In this document: positions 12,947 to 26,846 of the stretch, in pieces
Position numbering within the stretch: position 1 is the first letter of the stretch
How the letters are laid out: every line of letters starts with the position of its first letter
Source: Chrysomallon squamiferum
Taxonomy: Eukaryota > Mollusca > Gastropoda > Neomphalida > Peltospiridae
Length of the DNA: 50,000 nucleotides
Assembly: GCA_012295275.1 (NCBI GenBank)
Contig: CM022672.1
Location: 2,768,943-2,818,942, forward strand
Reading direction: 5' to 3'
Notes under the pieces: generated by a model
What the model was told of the DNA's origin: nothing
What the model saw: only the letters and a program-made list of their open reading frames with translations
The model's database searches: none
Translations under genes and position numbers: made by a program

Positions 12947-15900
12947 ATGGGCCGGAAAACAGCAAGAAGATGGTTTTCACGAATCCTGGGGGTCATAGCA
13001 TCTTTGACAGCCCTTGGTGTTGTGAATGGTTCCGTCGAAACGACTCATGGCACGGATACTTCGCAGCCGACTGGCCCTAAAGCTGCGTGCCAAAACACAC
13101 GAGGACAACTCCGTGAAAAGTATGTTTATTTAGCATTGTCGTTAATCTGTTGTATTTTTCTATTATGTCATTAAAAAATATTTATAAGGGAGGTAACACG
13201 CTATAATTATACTGCAAAAGTAATACAGAACAATACAATTTACATGTAGTGTGTTATGTTCGAGCTTTTACAGCTCAGTTCTATTTATAGATTTTAGTAG
13301 AGTGCTGTATAAGCAGTCTTCATTTACAAAGTAGTATAATTTATTATATTCATTGGAATAAATAAATAAAATAGTTAATTTATTATGAGATAAAGAAAAA
13401 AATTGCTGATTTTTCATTTATTAAAGATATTACTAGTAACTAACTATACAGTATTCTATATAATATATTACTTGCATTTTATGCATAATTATGAATCTTA
13501 ACTGCAAAAGCAAATTTTGTTTTTATTGGTGATTAAAATTAGGAAAAACAATGTTGCAGATAAAGTTTAGTAAATATAAATATAAATAAAACCTATGCAG
13601 CCTTCAAATTATCTATTGCAGTTATAATTGTTTCATTTAAAAAAAAAAAAAAATTAGAGCTTGAAAGTAAAGGCAATACAGTATTATCTAAAATACTGTT
13701 CTTAATTAGTTAACATTTTATTTTTTCAAAATGAAATTTAAAATCACTAGCTTTTCTTTTAAACATTACAATTTTATTTATAGCATAAAATTAATATATA
13801 TTTTTTATATTTTTTAAGTAATAGCAACATATTTTTGTTCCTATAAATTTAAAAATAAATTTAAAACTGCAACAAGTTATATTGCTTGAATTAAATGAAT
13901 TGAATAAATAAATCAGTGCTTTTACCAATACTTCAGCACAAAATATATTTGCTGTGGAGTTCACTGTATCTTTAAGTTTAAATAAATATTCAAGTAAGTT
14001 AATAGTATGCATGTGATTTTTTTTATTATCTTGAGTTGTTAATATTGTAATAAATCCAGAGTGCATTATTATGAGAAAATATATCATAAATAATTCAGTA
14101 AATAAGATTAGTGATATTAATTTTATTATCAAATTTGAAAATAAATAAGTACTGAAGAGATAGGCTAGGAATGTTTAGTAATTAATGAATATTTGACATT
14201 TCCTGGTTCTATATTATTTATCCCTTGTTTTGTTTTTTGTTTTTAATTATATTCTGTGACTTTTATTTAATATACAGTTTCAGTAGCATTAATTTATTAA
14301 TTACTTAAAGAGCAGTATCGTAAGACATAACATGAATTCAAAATAACATTTTCTTTTTACTTAAATAATTTCTTTATAAAAAATTTCAAAGCTGTGAAAC
14401 TTACTTATTTGTTTTTTGTTACTTTGTTTCCACGGTTCAAAAAACACCAAGAAGTTAAAAGTATTTTTATGCAACATCAGATATGTGATAGCTCTGCTAT
14501 CAGTTTTAATTTGAGCAGGTATTTAATTCTTTAAACATGTTACAGGTTTCTGATGCTTGTGAGTACCTTGGATGGAAAAGTTTCAGCATTGGATGTACGA
14601 AATCATGGAGAATTAAAGTGGTCACTGCAGGCCGATATAAGACCTTTGTTATCTTCAAGTATTAGTCAGATGGAGGTATAATAAACAGTTATTTAGAGGA
14701 TTTTTATCATTTCTTATTTCACTCTTGATAATCTTACTATTGTGATTTAAGAAAAATTGACTAACTTCCTGAACTGTGGAAAATGTTAAAATGTAAAATT
14801 AAAGGTGGGAAAAATTGTTTGAAAGGTTATATTATTATTACTGCAGTTTTTGTACAGTTTTTCTATAGTGGTAACCTATTTGAAAAACACAGTAAGCAGC
14901 AGTCATACTGTGGCCTTCACATATAGATAATTAGCAGCATATCTTTTATAAATAACTGCGTTTACAAAACATATCGTGAACTTTGTATAAATCAGTCATC
15001 ATTCATTATCACAAGATAACATGATTAACTCCTGATATATACATATATGAATATCAATATAAAATGTTTTCTTTATTCAAGATAATGGCTATATGAACAT
15101 ATTGAATAAAAAAAAGAAAAAAAAAAGAAAGAAAAACAGAAAAATCTATTACAAATTTTGCAGAAAAAATAAAAATCTTTCTTAAAAGAATTACTATGTT
15201 TAAACTACAACAATTTTTTTTTTAATTCTTTTATACATATATATTGGATTTTCTAATTTCCTGTTGTTTTTATTCTCATATTTCTGTAGGTAATTCGTAA
15301 TGGAGTGAAAACAAGATTAATTCCATCTCTAGATGGAGGTTTATATCAGTATGATGGAGATAGCATTGAGGCTGTACCAATGACAGCTGAAACACTGCTG
15401 GCTTCATCTTTAAAACTTTCAGACAATACAATGATGATAGGAGGGAAGGATATACGTACATATGGAATAGATGCCAATACAGGACAGGTAATATATCCTT
15501 TGGGTGACCATCAATACTTGCATATTGTTTTATATCCTTAACTGTACATTGTTTTGTATTATTTTCATATCGGTAATTGTTCATCCGTTATAAAAAAAGA
15601 ATAATTATTTTCATTGCACCAGTATTTCAAAAGAGGGTATTAAATTTGGTAGGTTGAACAGTATCCTGCTCAGTGATAGGTCAAATGATCAAACATACTG
15701 TATTTACCTTTTCTAAGCAGAACTACATTCTGTCAGAAGTTTTGTTTCTGTTTTTATTTCACATACTTCAATTGTATACACCACAAAGACAGTTATCTTT
15801 AATCTGCAATCCTATTATTACATTTAATTTGTAACCATTTTAGAATTAGCTGTCAAATATCTAGTATTTTGATTACTGTGCACACAGGTGCGGTACTTGT

Positions 15901-18900
15901 GCACAATGGCTGGTTGTCACAATGTAGGGGAGACTGAAATGACAACAGAAGAAGATATTCTTGTTCTCACTAGGAATACTCAAACAGTTCGTGCAGTAGA
16001 TGCCAGGCTGGGTGCAGAGAAGTGAGTTGGGTTTTTGGAAATAATTACAAATAACAAATGTAAAATCTGTCTCTTAATGCATGTAATAAAAAAAAAGATA
16101 TAAAAATACAAATAATACATGTTTGTTAGGTTAGGATCAATTAATGTTTGTTGAACAACATAATAGATTTTAAAGCGTTTATGTAGTGGTTTTAATTATT
16201 GTAACAATCTGAGTATAATATTCTTATATGCTTTTTCCTTTCACATATCAATTTTAAAATATTCTTCCTTCATTTTGAATTATATAATAATAAGATTTGT
16301 ATCATTTCTAAACTTTATATTTTTTATTTTAAAAAGTGATAAATAATACACATGGAGGGAAAAAAAAAAACATGTAAAATTTGAATCGCATTAAAACATT
16401 AGGTATTTCAAAAGTAATAAATAATTAAATATGAAATAACAACAACAAAAAAAACCCAATGTAATATACATAACATTTATAGAAACCAGTCACAGAGTCT
16501 GTATGTGAGTAACAGAAAATGTCTAAAATAAGACATTAAAACATAAATTTTAGGCATAACATTTATAATTAAATAGCAGCAGAGGATTTGAAAAAGAAAA
16601 TTCTATTTTGATGGATGCAGTGTAAATGTATGGGATGTTTCAGGTGGAATTTTAGTGTTGGAAAACATGAAATGGAATTGTTAGATGGAGGCAAACCAGA
16701 AATCACCAACAAATCCAGCGATGAGGATGATGATGGCATTACCATCACAGCATGCAATCCTTCAGGTAAAACTGTCTGTCGGGTTCTTAAAACATGCTGT
16801 CATCTCTTTATATATGTAAAATTCATTATTATTATTTTTATACCTTAAGGAAACTATTGGTGACCTGAAGACTGAAATAAGAAAAAGATTTTCTTTCATT
16901 ACATTCTAGCAACTTTTCATTACATAAAAGTAATTAATTTTTTTAATATATTTTTGAAGGTCTTTTGATTGATTTATTTATTTATTTATTTATTTATTTA
17001 TTTTCTGTGCTTTGTAATATTACAGTATCTTCAATATTTCTAAATTCAGAATCATGGAATATTAATTATTAAGAGAAATAACTTTTTCTCTTCTTTTATT
17101 ATTGGGAGAGGTAGGTTATATTTTAATAAACTGCAAATCACCAGATGAAACATAATATTATTTTGAGGACAAAATATAATTCAAATTTTGTTTTAATAGG
17201 TGAAGAAATCACCAAAGATACAGGTGAAGATTTTGAAAGTTTGCTAAAGATAGTAGTTCCAGAAGGAATGGTAGTTGCTTTGAGTCCTGAAGATTCATCA
17301 AGTGTTCTCTGGCAACATAAAGTATGTGAGAATCTTTTTCCTTTTTCACCATATAATATTAACTTTTTAACTAAATATTAAAAAAAAGAAGTAATCTTGA
17401 ATTTGTTCAAATCTATATTTTTATATATGTCTCTGGAGATCCAGATAGAACATAAATATGTTTAAGCTGAATCTCACTTTTAGAATCTTTTATTGTTCAA
17501 ATTAGCCATTTTTATATTTGTGTGTGTTTGTGTGGGGGGAGGTAAGGGAAGGGAGGATGTATCTTGTAACGTCCTTAAAATACCGGTTTTATCTTATAAT
17601 AATTTAAAGTTATTAAAAATAAAAATAACATTTCAAAAACAATATAAATAAATAAATAAATTAAAAACTGTTTAGTTTTCTAGTCCTGTTGCAAATGCCT
17701 GGCTGCTGCAGTATGGGGTTTTGAAACCAATAAACTTGTTTGACAGTCAACATGTCCCAGCCCTGTCAAGCTTTCAGCCTGAAACTGAAGATGGTGAACA
17801 ACAGGATCCATTGTTATATGTTGGTTAGTATTTTTAGAGCAGTCGCCTGAAAAAATGTTTTTGAAATCATCATCTGATATATTGAGAAATAAAATCATTT
17901 TTGAATAGATTATCTAATAGCGAAAGATATTTTTGCAGTAAGTATTACTTACAGGAATTTTTTTTTATTTGTTTCTGTTTTCTCAATGTATCATCTGTAG
18001 AAAAAACAGTAATAATCTTCATTAACAGTATTGTTTCTAGAACTTTATGCATGTGTTTATAATTTATTTTGAATATGTAGGAATGCATCAGAGTCAGCTG
18101 TATGTTCAACAGTCAGTGAAAATGCAAGAAAAGGTTGCAGAATCGCTGAAGAATTCTAGACAAAACATTGCTGGCCAAGCTTTACCAAGAGTAACATGGA
18201 GACCATATCTCAACACAGGTATGTTGGTTGAACCAGCATTGATAATAAATACAGGTGCCATTTTGAGAAAGAATGAAAAAAAAAAAAAAAAATAACATGG
18301 CATATATAAGCTGCTTAAAAAGTCTACAACTGTTTATTTCAAAGGAATATTTTGTTAGAATTAAATCAGAACTGCTACCAGTGATGTTTTTGTGTAACGA
18401 AAATAGAACTGACTGTCAGTCAATAATTACAATACTTACTCTTGAAGCAGAATGGGTCATAGTGTTGGGCTGTTCTCTTTTATAGCTATTTGCTGTCATT
18501 TTGCTTTCCTGTGTATGGAAGGGCTTTGAAAAATTGCATACATATAGCCCATAGTGGCTACATTTGTCATAATAACATTACAAAAAAAAAAAAAAAAAAA
18601 GCTATTTAATTGAGAAGGGCATGGAAACCTCCAAAAAATATCTATCATAGATATAATGAAGATGGGTAGAAAACATTTTATTTAATAGATATAAAATATA
18701 AAGGCTGCCATAATATTTACCAATATCAAACACTTATTATTTAAAATTAAATTTTTTAAAATCTATTTCATATTTTGTAAGAGTTTTTAATATCAGTGTT
18801 ATGTTTAATCACTTAATGTCCTTATTTTAACTTTACAGCTCTGTCAAGGACACCCATAATGAAAAATGAACCTGGCAGACTACCAGTGATAGATGATCAG

Positions 18901-21900
18901 TCAGATAACAAGAAAGTCCAGACTTCTCTAACTGTCTGGCATGAAAACTACCCATTTGGTAAGCAGTGTGATGCTTTAATTTTGTAGACTATAAATAAAT
19001 AATATATATATAAAAAGCAGTGTGTGTGTTTTCTTCAAAGAAATTTAAATTTATCATCTCGTGCAACTTTTAAAATATTGGTCTTATATTTTATTATTGT
19101 TATTTTAAATAATAAATTATGTTTAATATTTACACATCTGTTTTGCTTGTGCAGTTATTTTTTTTTTAGTTATTATTTATCATATTGTTAATTATCATCT
19201 TTATTTAACTAAATGTTATTTTGTCTGTTGCGATTCCTGTTACTGCAGACAATGGATACTATTTATATCCTGACATTGCTCCTTGGCCTAAGATTGAGCA
19301 GCTGCCAAATGAAAGTGAGGCTGAACCACCTGGAATGATGGATATGGTCCTTCCTGTCACTCTGTGGAATTGGTGGTATGGTTCATTTACCTTTTTGTAT
19401 TTCACCCATGATACGATATGTAACATCTGAAAATAATTGCAAATATGCATTGATAATGTGGAGTCTGCAGATGCTTTTTGTTTGATAAGTGCAAAAAATA
19501 CTAAAAGGTTCTTTCCTTTACATTTTGCAATGACTTGTTCAGAATAGTTTTAGTTTGGTTTTAAATTTATGACAAAAAGTAATTAATATTGTTGATTTTT
19601 TTTTTTCAAATGGAATATACAAATCAATTTAGATTCAGATATATTTGTTGTAAAAACTGATTTTTGTTTGTATGAAATTTAAACTGTACGAAATCTATAT
19701 CTATTCTCAATGAAGAATTGTGACATGTTTAATATAATGTTTTTCAGGAAGGAAGTGATCATGATAAGCATCATAACATCTGTTGTAGTCCACATTCTGA
19801 TAACAAAGTACCAGCAACAAATTCCTTCAGAAAATTCTTCAGATAAACAGGTTAATAGCCACTAAAATTTTTACAGAACATAAAACTGAAATTGTTTAAA
19901 TAAAAAGTGTATATGAAAACAGATGAATAATAGGTTTAGATGTAAAAAAAAAAAAATAAATGAATTTTTATATATATATATATATATATATATGTTATTT
20001 TTTAATATGAAAAAGTCAGCAATACCAGTTTAATTTGAAATTCTTGCAGTTGGTAAATTACTTTTATTTGTGATTATGAAAACAAACGACTTATGTTGTA
20101 TATTTCCAATTTTTTACATTTGTTCCTCAAGACCAACTAACTTCTTTTTTTACAAATGTTAAAATTGGACTAATATGTCAATGGTGATTTCAGAAAATAA
20201 ATTAATCTGTGTAATTTTTCAGGATAGTGATGGATCTGATAAAACATCTTTACCCACAATAGACAGTACTACAAACTTACCAGATATGCAAAAACCAAAC
20301 AAATATGTTTCAAGGTAAATAAGAACATACAGCTTAAACTGTCAGTAGTGATATCTATAATAACAGTTTATAATGACAGATAACTAACTAATTCTTGTTA
20401 ACTTATTTATTACACTTAATTAAAACCAGTTATTTTTGTATGTTAACTATATAATTTGAAGTAATTAAAACAAAAATTGATTATTTAAAATTGATATGGC
20501 TTTTGTTTTTTAGATTCCTGACAGATTTTGAACTACTTCATTGCCTGGGAAAAGGAGGTTTTGGTATCGTTTTCGAGGCACGAAATAGGGTGGATGATCA
20601 GCATTATGCAGTAAAGAGAATTTGTATTCCTAACAGGTAAAACAATGTCGCAATTATTTGAGCAAATACAGTTGTCAGTATCTACAAAAATCCTGACAAT
20701 TCAAATATTTTATTCATTTAATACATTAATTTTCTTTTTTTAAAACAGTGGGACTCAAATCCTGCACAATACATTATATCTCTAGTGTTTGGTAGCTTAT
20801 AATTTGTTGTGAAAATAAGTTGTTACGATCTTGATAATTCTCAATTGTTTGTGACTGTGATGCTTGTAGCATTTTCTGCTTTTACCTCTGCTCAGTTTAT
20901 TGCTGTTGAATTCTGAAGCAGATGACGCTGGCAGAAATTATAAAATTAAAATATATTTTTGAATGTTGTTTCAGTGAAGGTTCAAAAGAACGGGTTCTTA
21001 GAGAGGTTAAAGCTTTGGCCAAGCTTGACCATGTTGGTATTGTGAGGTTCTTTCATGCCTGGGTGGAAATTCCTCCACCAGGTTGGCAAGAGGAACAAGA
21101 CAAAAAATTTCAGGACAGGTATGGAAAAATTTTCATCAGTTAATTTATATGCCTTACATATTTCTGGAATTGTTTATTATGTATAACTTAAATATGTGAT
21201 ACAGGTATAAAAATCATCAGTGTTTAACTAAGGATGTATTTATTATTTTAGACAGTTTATGTATATGATTTCAGAATTTTTTTTTTTTTTTCCAGTGAAT
21301 GTCTATCTGCATGTAATTCTGGTTTAGACATGTCATCAACATCTAGGTTACCTCCAGATCAAGCAGCTGAACCATCTCTGGATGTCAGCCCAGTGAAAAA
21401 GCAGAATGTGCTTCTTGGAAATAACAACAATATAGACATATACAACATTTTACGACAAGGGGAGAGTTCAAGTTTTTCTTTACATTCCAGTGAAGATGCT
21501 TCTACTGACGAAAGTGGCTCATACAGTTTCATAGGTGGTGAAACTCAAAAGCCCCAAAAAGCTGATGATGTGACCAACGATTCATTCAGTATTGAATTCA
21601 GAAACTCTGATACAGAAACAAATAACAATGACTCGGACCCATTTCAGGAAAATAATGTCCCATTTGCAACATATCAACAACTTCCCGGTGTTCATAATAT
21701 AGAGAAAAGTGACTCTTTTAGTATTGTGTTTGAAGATTCTGGCTGCAGAGATAGGAGCAGCAGTGGAGTTATGTCCACTAGTCAAAAGAGTAGTAACATT
21801 TCTGCTGATACCCACTCTGCACACACTTGTTCAAGGGACCAATCTTTTTTCAATGAACAGGAGAATGAATCTCAACCACATGTATGCAAGTGTAATCATA

Positions 21901-23835
21901 AAAAACAAACTGAAGTATGTGTTCCCAAGTTGTACTTGTACATTCAGATGCAGCTTTGCAAGAAGGAAACATTAAAGGATTGGCTAAGTGCAAACACTCT
22001 GAACAGAAACAGACCTCTTATTCTTGATATTTTCACTCAGATTGTGTGTGCTGTGGAATACGTACATAGACAAGGACTGATGCACAGAGACTTAAAGGTA
22101 CTGTGGTATTCTGTTTTAATTCTTGCCAGTTTAATTTTTGCATTGAATACAGTAATAACACAGAAATAACATTTCTCTGGCACAGAATATGTATATATGA
22201 ACAGCACTTTCATTTTCTGCTTTGAACTTGGTTAATTAATGCTAAAGACTGTACTAAAGAAGGTTGTTATTATTTTTTTTTTTTTTTTACATATAATCAT
22301 ATTTTATAGTAAAATTAAAAACCTGTATGTTTTTTCATTTAAATGAAAGAATATGTAACTCTACAGTAAAAAAAAGTCTACCATCAGTTTGGTTGTAATT
22401 ATTTACTAACAAATTATTTGAATGGAAAAAAGAAAAATAACTGCTTGTTAATTGTAAATTTTTGAAAATATACATACTGCGATACAGGTACAACTTATAA
22501 AGAGAATACACACGGTCAGTTTTGTAAATATTTTGTTTGTACGTTTTATTTTATTTTTGATAGCTGATGACAGTAAGTTCAATAATGTATTCTTCTATGC
22601 TGACAATATAAATGTGAGATAAGTTCTCAGTTTCTGATAGTAAAGAAAGATTGTTATTCTATTTTTTAAATAACCTTCTTGGGTTACCTAAATTATATTA
22701 TTATTTTGTTTAATTTTCAGCCGAATAACATTTTCTTTTCTGCTGATGATACAATAAAGGTTGGGGATTTTGGACTGGTGACACCACTTACAGAACAGGT
22801 CTGCAATACCAATACAGATTTTGGTAAAAATATTGCCAGACACACAGCTGATGTCGGGACACAGCTCTACATGAGTCCTGAACAGGTAATATAAATAGTA
22901 AATCAATCCTTTTGAAATTAATTTACAATATTACATATAATCAAACACTGAATTTTTATTAACATCATTATTGCTTTTATTCCAATCTTTAAACTGTTTT
23001 ATAATTAAGCTAATGATTGAAATAACAAACACATAAAAAGAATAGCTACTCATAAGTTTTGACTGCAGTGCTGATAATTTCCACGTTTTAAATAAGTTAA
23101 TATTAAATATAATTCCAGAATTGTATTATTATTTGGAAAAAACATGTATATATATATATATATAAATATTTTATTTTAGATCAACAAAAAGCCATATGAT
23201 CACAAAGTTGATATCTTTTCTTTGGGAATGATACTATTTGAGCTGCTATACCCATTTTCTACACAAATGGAACGTATTGAGACGTTAATGAACTGCAAGA
23301 AACAGAGGTTTCCAGAAAGATTTGAAAGAGAAATGCCTATTGAGGTAAGAAATGCAGAGCAAAATAAAATCCGAACCATTTTGTTACCTAGAGACATACT
23401 TTAGATATATATTTTTTTTAAAAAGGATCTCAGGTGTCTGTTATAATTTAGATTTTTTAATAACAGTAGTAACCTATACAAATATTTTTAGAAAGAGATG
23501 TGTTTTGTGTCACCCTATATTTTCTAATCTGAAATCATTAATTTTGAGTAATATTTATCCAGTCTGAAAGCTTTGTTTTTCAGATTTCTACTCCTTCTAT
23601 CTTTTTGATCATAATTAAGCAGGTCCCAAAATAAAAAAAATGTATTATATACTTTTATATGTTTTATATGTGTTTATTTCAGTGTAAATTTGTGAAATGG
23701 CTCCTGTCACCAGTGCCATCTGATCGCCCATCTGCCAGACAAATTCTTGACCATGAACTTTTGAAGGATTTTGTGCCAAAAAAAAATGAAAGTCGATTTA
23801 GGACATTATCTGGAGGAAGCAGTTCATCAACGTAG
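12947..23835 (+). CDS. EIF2AK3: PERK, ER-stress eIF2-alpha kinase (18 exons, complete)
   Basis: Type I ER-membrane kinase that senses unfolded luminal protein and phosphorylates eIF2-alpha. Exons: 12947-13119, 14546-14675, 15290-15487, 15888-16021, 16644-16765, 17200-17321, 17676-17823, 18081-18218, 18839-18958, 19249-19375, 19748-19850, 20223-20314, 20514-20636, 20975-21118, 21296-22097, 22721-22885, 23180-23344, 23683-23835. Every junction is GT-AG and in phase, giving 1,052 aa (human PERK about 1,116). Signal peptide is about 1-28. The luminal beta-rich domain contains [22 protein letters not shown] and LPVTLWNWW. The transmembrane helix is about 474-490. In the kinase, the Gly loop GKGGFG is 548-553, with Lys570, a long acidic insert (about 620-830), HRDLK 888-892, DFG 908-910 and [11 protein letters not shown], whose Thr939 corresponds to the activation-loop Thr of mammalian PERK. 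All catalytic residues are intact. The start is chosen for its signal peptide. PERK rather than GCN2, PKR or HRI is certain from the luminal domain and transmembrane helix. Confidence 0.97.
13120..14545 (+). other. PERK intron 1
   Basis: The longest intron of the gene (1,426 bp), between GTATGT and TTACAG. It is A+T-rich with short poly-A runs. I see no exon, repeat family or RNA gene inside it. Other PERK introns longer than 300 bp (14676-15289, 15488-15887, 16022-16643, 16766-17199, 17322-17675, 18219-18838, 19376-19747, 19851-20222, 20637-20974, 22098-22720, 23345-23682) are likewise empty apart from short homopolymers and small (TA)n runs. Confidence 0.85.
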
Positions 23836-24895
23836 CATTTATGTGAAATGTGTAAAAACTTTAAAATGAAGGAAAAGGACTGACAGTTACATTAACAAAA
23901 TAATTCATTTGTTCTTGTTTATTTGTTGATTGTATATTGCGCATTTCCATTCCATTATTAATTGAGGGATATCTAAGATGTCTTATCATAATTTCAAAAT
24001 CTATTTTTGAACCAATTTATTTTTTTGAAAGTATATTTTCTTTGTTTTCTTCAGATAGGTTTAATGAACGCTATTATTATTAAAACATGAAATTGCAACA
24101 TATGTTTCATTAATTAGACATGTTTTGCTGTATCTTCAACTAATTCATTAATTTTGTTGGTTAAAGTTTGTGTTCTTATTTTTATAAGAACTGCTCAATT
24201 TATTGGAAGTTCTTGACAGGTTCTTGTCTCGAAACTTAATTTGGTGGTGAAGTCACTGGAAAAAAGAAAAGAAAGTGTTGAAGTTGAATGTTTCAGTGAT
24301 ACATATTACTCTAACTGAAAAAAAGAACAATTAATTAACACTTAGTGAAAATAACACCAGAATTTGAAAAAACAAACATTTTTCAGTGTTAATGTAATAC
24401 ATTTTACCCCATGTACACACAAGTAGTGACAGTGGCAATGTTTTGTTAGAAATGATAATTTTCATATTCTTTGTTGCATCTTAAGTCGTTAAAGCACAAA
24501 TCATTCTGCACTGGTATATAACAATTAGCAAATTACACTGTTGAAAACATACAATTATACAAATTTATGTATGTGTGTGTTTTAGTTGGGTTTCCAGTCT
24601 TTCTGTTTCTCCACAATTGTTAATACTGGTAACGTTTCTTTTTTTCTTGGGTTTTTTTTGGTGTTTTTTTTTTTTTTATAAATGTATTAAACATTTAAAA
24701 AATGAATTAAAAAAACAAAACAAAAAAAACCATGAAATGTTTTTAAATAAATTATTTAACATATTGATTAAGAGTTTTTGTTTGTATTTTTTTTTCTCTC
24801 AAACATGAAATATGTTATATATATCTATAGAGATTAATTATAAGTTGAACAATATACTTATACAATTAGCAAAATTGATATCTCAACTTTGGAAG
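23836..24895. other. PERK 3' UTR and PERK/SYCE3-like convergent intergenic DNA
   Basis: A+T-rich sequence between two convergent coding ends. A canonical AATAAA on + at 24746-24751 could end the PERK transcript, giving a 3' UTR of about 0.9 kb; earlier ATTAAA variants occur near 24078. The transcripts may overlap at their 3' ends, since only about 150 bp separate that signal from the stop codon of the minus-strand gene. Confidence 0.4.
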
Positions 24896-26021
24896 TTAAT
24901 TATTTGTTTCAAACACAGTTACTTGAATTGGATTCAGATGCTGAATTTTTGAAGAACATCTCTGGCAGTCTTCTTTGACATTTCTTAGTGCCTCAACAGT
25001 GTGTGGACTAAACTGGGTAGCCAAATCTACCTGCAGTATAAGAGTGCGAGCTGAAATGGATATTTAATATATGGTTAATAGACACTGTTATATAACTTGG
25101 GGAGTAAATGCACCCTTTAGGGATCATGACAGGTTTAAGAAAATATATATATATATATATATTAGTTGGATGAATAACAGTTCAGAAAGAAATATTTTTT
25201 ACTGAATATCAGTAAAGAAGATTCCTCATTATGAACTTGCTTATGATTGTCTTGAGTGACTACTAATAATAAATAATAAAAATTAAAAATAATATATGTA
25301 AAAACAATAATTATATTAATCTGCTGCATAGAAATTACCTCTACTAACTACATTTTGATTAAATAAAAAGAAACTGCTATTTTAACTTTCCATTAAAAAT
25401 AGGAGAAATTACAGTTATATTTATGTTCAGATTTGTTAAATGGGCATAACATTATTACTAAAAACCATGTCAATGAGCACCTAGCATTTTTTAATAAATT
25501 TATTATTATTTTTGCAAAGTATATTTTTCTTAGTAATTAACTAACAACTATAATTAAATTACTTGACAATTTTTTCAGTTTCTCTTTTAATATATCCACT
25601 TCTCTGTTCATCTCATCAATCAGCGAGTCATTGTCTTTACCTTCAACAGTTACAGCATTTGGATTTGATGGGAAAACACTGAAAGTACAATACATCTATT
25701 ATTGTACACAACATTCATTTTAAAATGAGGAATGTATGAAAGGCTTATTATTAATTTACTATTTGCAAATAATTTGTTTCTCAAGATTAAAATGAGAGAG
25801 AGAGAGATTAATTATGAAAATATGAAAACATCAAAGGCAAAAAAACAACATACAACCCCACCCCCTCAAAGAACACATAACTATATCCATTTAGTTTTTA
25901 ATTAGCTGCAACGAAATAATCCATTATTTCAAAATAAATATCAAACTGTGTAAAATATAGCAATATTTCATAAATAATAATAGATAAACCTTTTTGAACC
26001 ATTTTGGTTATTTTCTTCCAT
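24896..26021 (-). CDS. SYCE3-like synaptonemal complex central element protein (3 exons)
   Basis: Exons on the minus strand: 26021-25990, 25678-25563, 25050-24896. The donors are GTTTAT and GTAATT, the acceptors CTTTCAG and TTTCAG, and all split codons match (AG|T, A|CT), giving 100 aa ending at TAA. The protein is almost entirely two amphipathic helices, about 28-62 and 66-88, broken at Ser64-Pro65. From recall of vertebrate SYCE3 (88 aa), it aligns over about 55 residues with one 1-residue gap and shares the pattern (D/E)(L/M)N(K/R)(D/E), K-(I/L)-S, a mid-helix Asp (58), x-Pro at the break, then E69, R72 and C81. SYCE3 is a small helical dimer that links central-element proteins to transverse filaments in meiotic chromosome synapsis. 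The gene is head to head with the NHL gene and tail to tail with PERK. The assignment rests on size, helical plan and this alignment; another small coiled-coil protein is possible. Confidence 0.7.
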
Positions 26022-26769
26022 TGCTATATTTTTTTAATTTAGTTCTATTTACGCTTTCGGATGTCGTCTGCACGTTTTTGATAACACGTGATAAAAGAAA
26101 AGTATTATTTAACCACCAAAGTTTTAATATTATAAATAATTATTTTTTAACGTTTTGATAATTTAATTTGTTAAATATCGAATTTCTTTTTCTTTTTCAC
26201 TAATAAATAAATAAATAAATAAAAATTAGAAAAATAACAAAAGTAAAAGTAACAATGCATCTGCACCATTGTACTTCCGTTTATTGACTACATTGTTGAT
26301 TTTTTAAGACCGTTAGTTCGAGCTGAGCCAGATGATACCAAATCTGTTGAACCATATGAATGTATCACCCTGACAACATATGTAATTATTAACGACAGTT
26401 TTGAGCAAGCCTGCACCTTTTTATGCATATTTGATGGTAATGGTAAAATAAATCAAGTTGTGTTTAGCGGCCTGTTGGTCCATTTTAGCTGAATCGTTAC
26501 GGTCAATTTAATTTCAAGAATGTAATTTGTGAAGTTTCACAAGCGGGTTAGTTCGAATTCAGTCAAAAAACCCCATATAGACTACATATATGTCTCAAAA
26601 AAAAAAAAAAAAACAATACAAAAAAAAAAAAAAACATGCTGAACAATAAAATATATGACTTGTTGTAATTAGTTAGGATTAACTTTTTGTTCAGCAGAAC
26701 AGTTTTTAAATTGTTATTATTAAAAATTGTTTTCATTTTTTTTATTTATTTATTTATTTATTTATTTTA

Positions 26770-26818
<49 letters not shown>

Positions 26819-26846
26819 TTGTTTGCTTGTTTGTTTCAAGAACAAA
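26022..26846. promoter_or_regulatory. Shared head-to-head (bidirectional) promoter region
   Basis: 825 bp separate the divergent start codons of the SYCE3-like gene (minus) and the NHL gene (plus). The stretch contains CACGTG (26085-26090) and an ETS-type core ACTTCCG (about 26273-26279). It also holds two poly-A tracts (about 26598-26635) and a (TTA)n run (about 26767-26818) just upstream of the NHL start. A pyrimidine-rich tract ending TTTCAAG right before AACAAAATGG could be a 5'-UTR splice acceptor. Shared promoter use is inference. Confidence 0.45.
26767..26820. repeat. (TTA)n microsatellite
   Basis: A triplet run in the 5' leader or intron of the NHL gene. It extends the open frame upstream as a poly-Leu stretch that I do not regard as protein. 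Confidence 0.93.

Noticed and set aside
26727-26846. In-frame N-terminal extension (poly-Leu) of the NHL protein
   Set aside because: It is the translation of a T-rich leader and a (TTA)n microsatellite; a better ATG with AAAATGG context follows at 26847.
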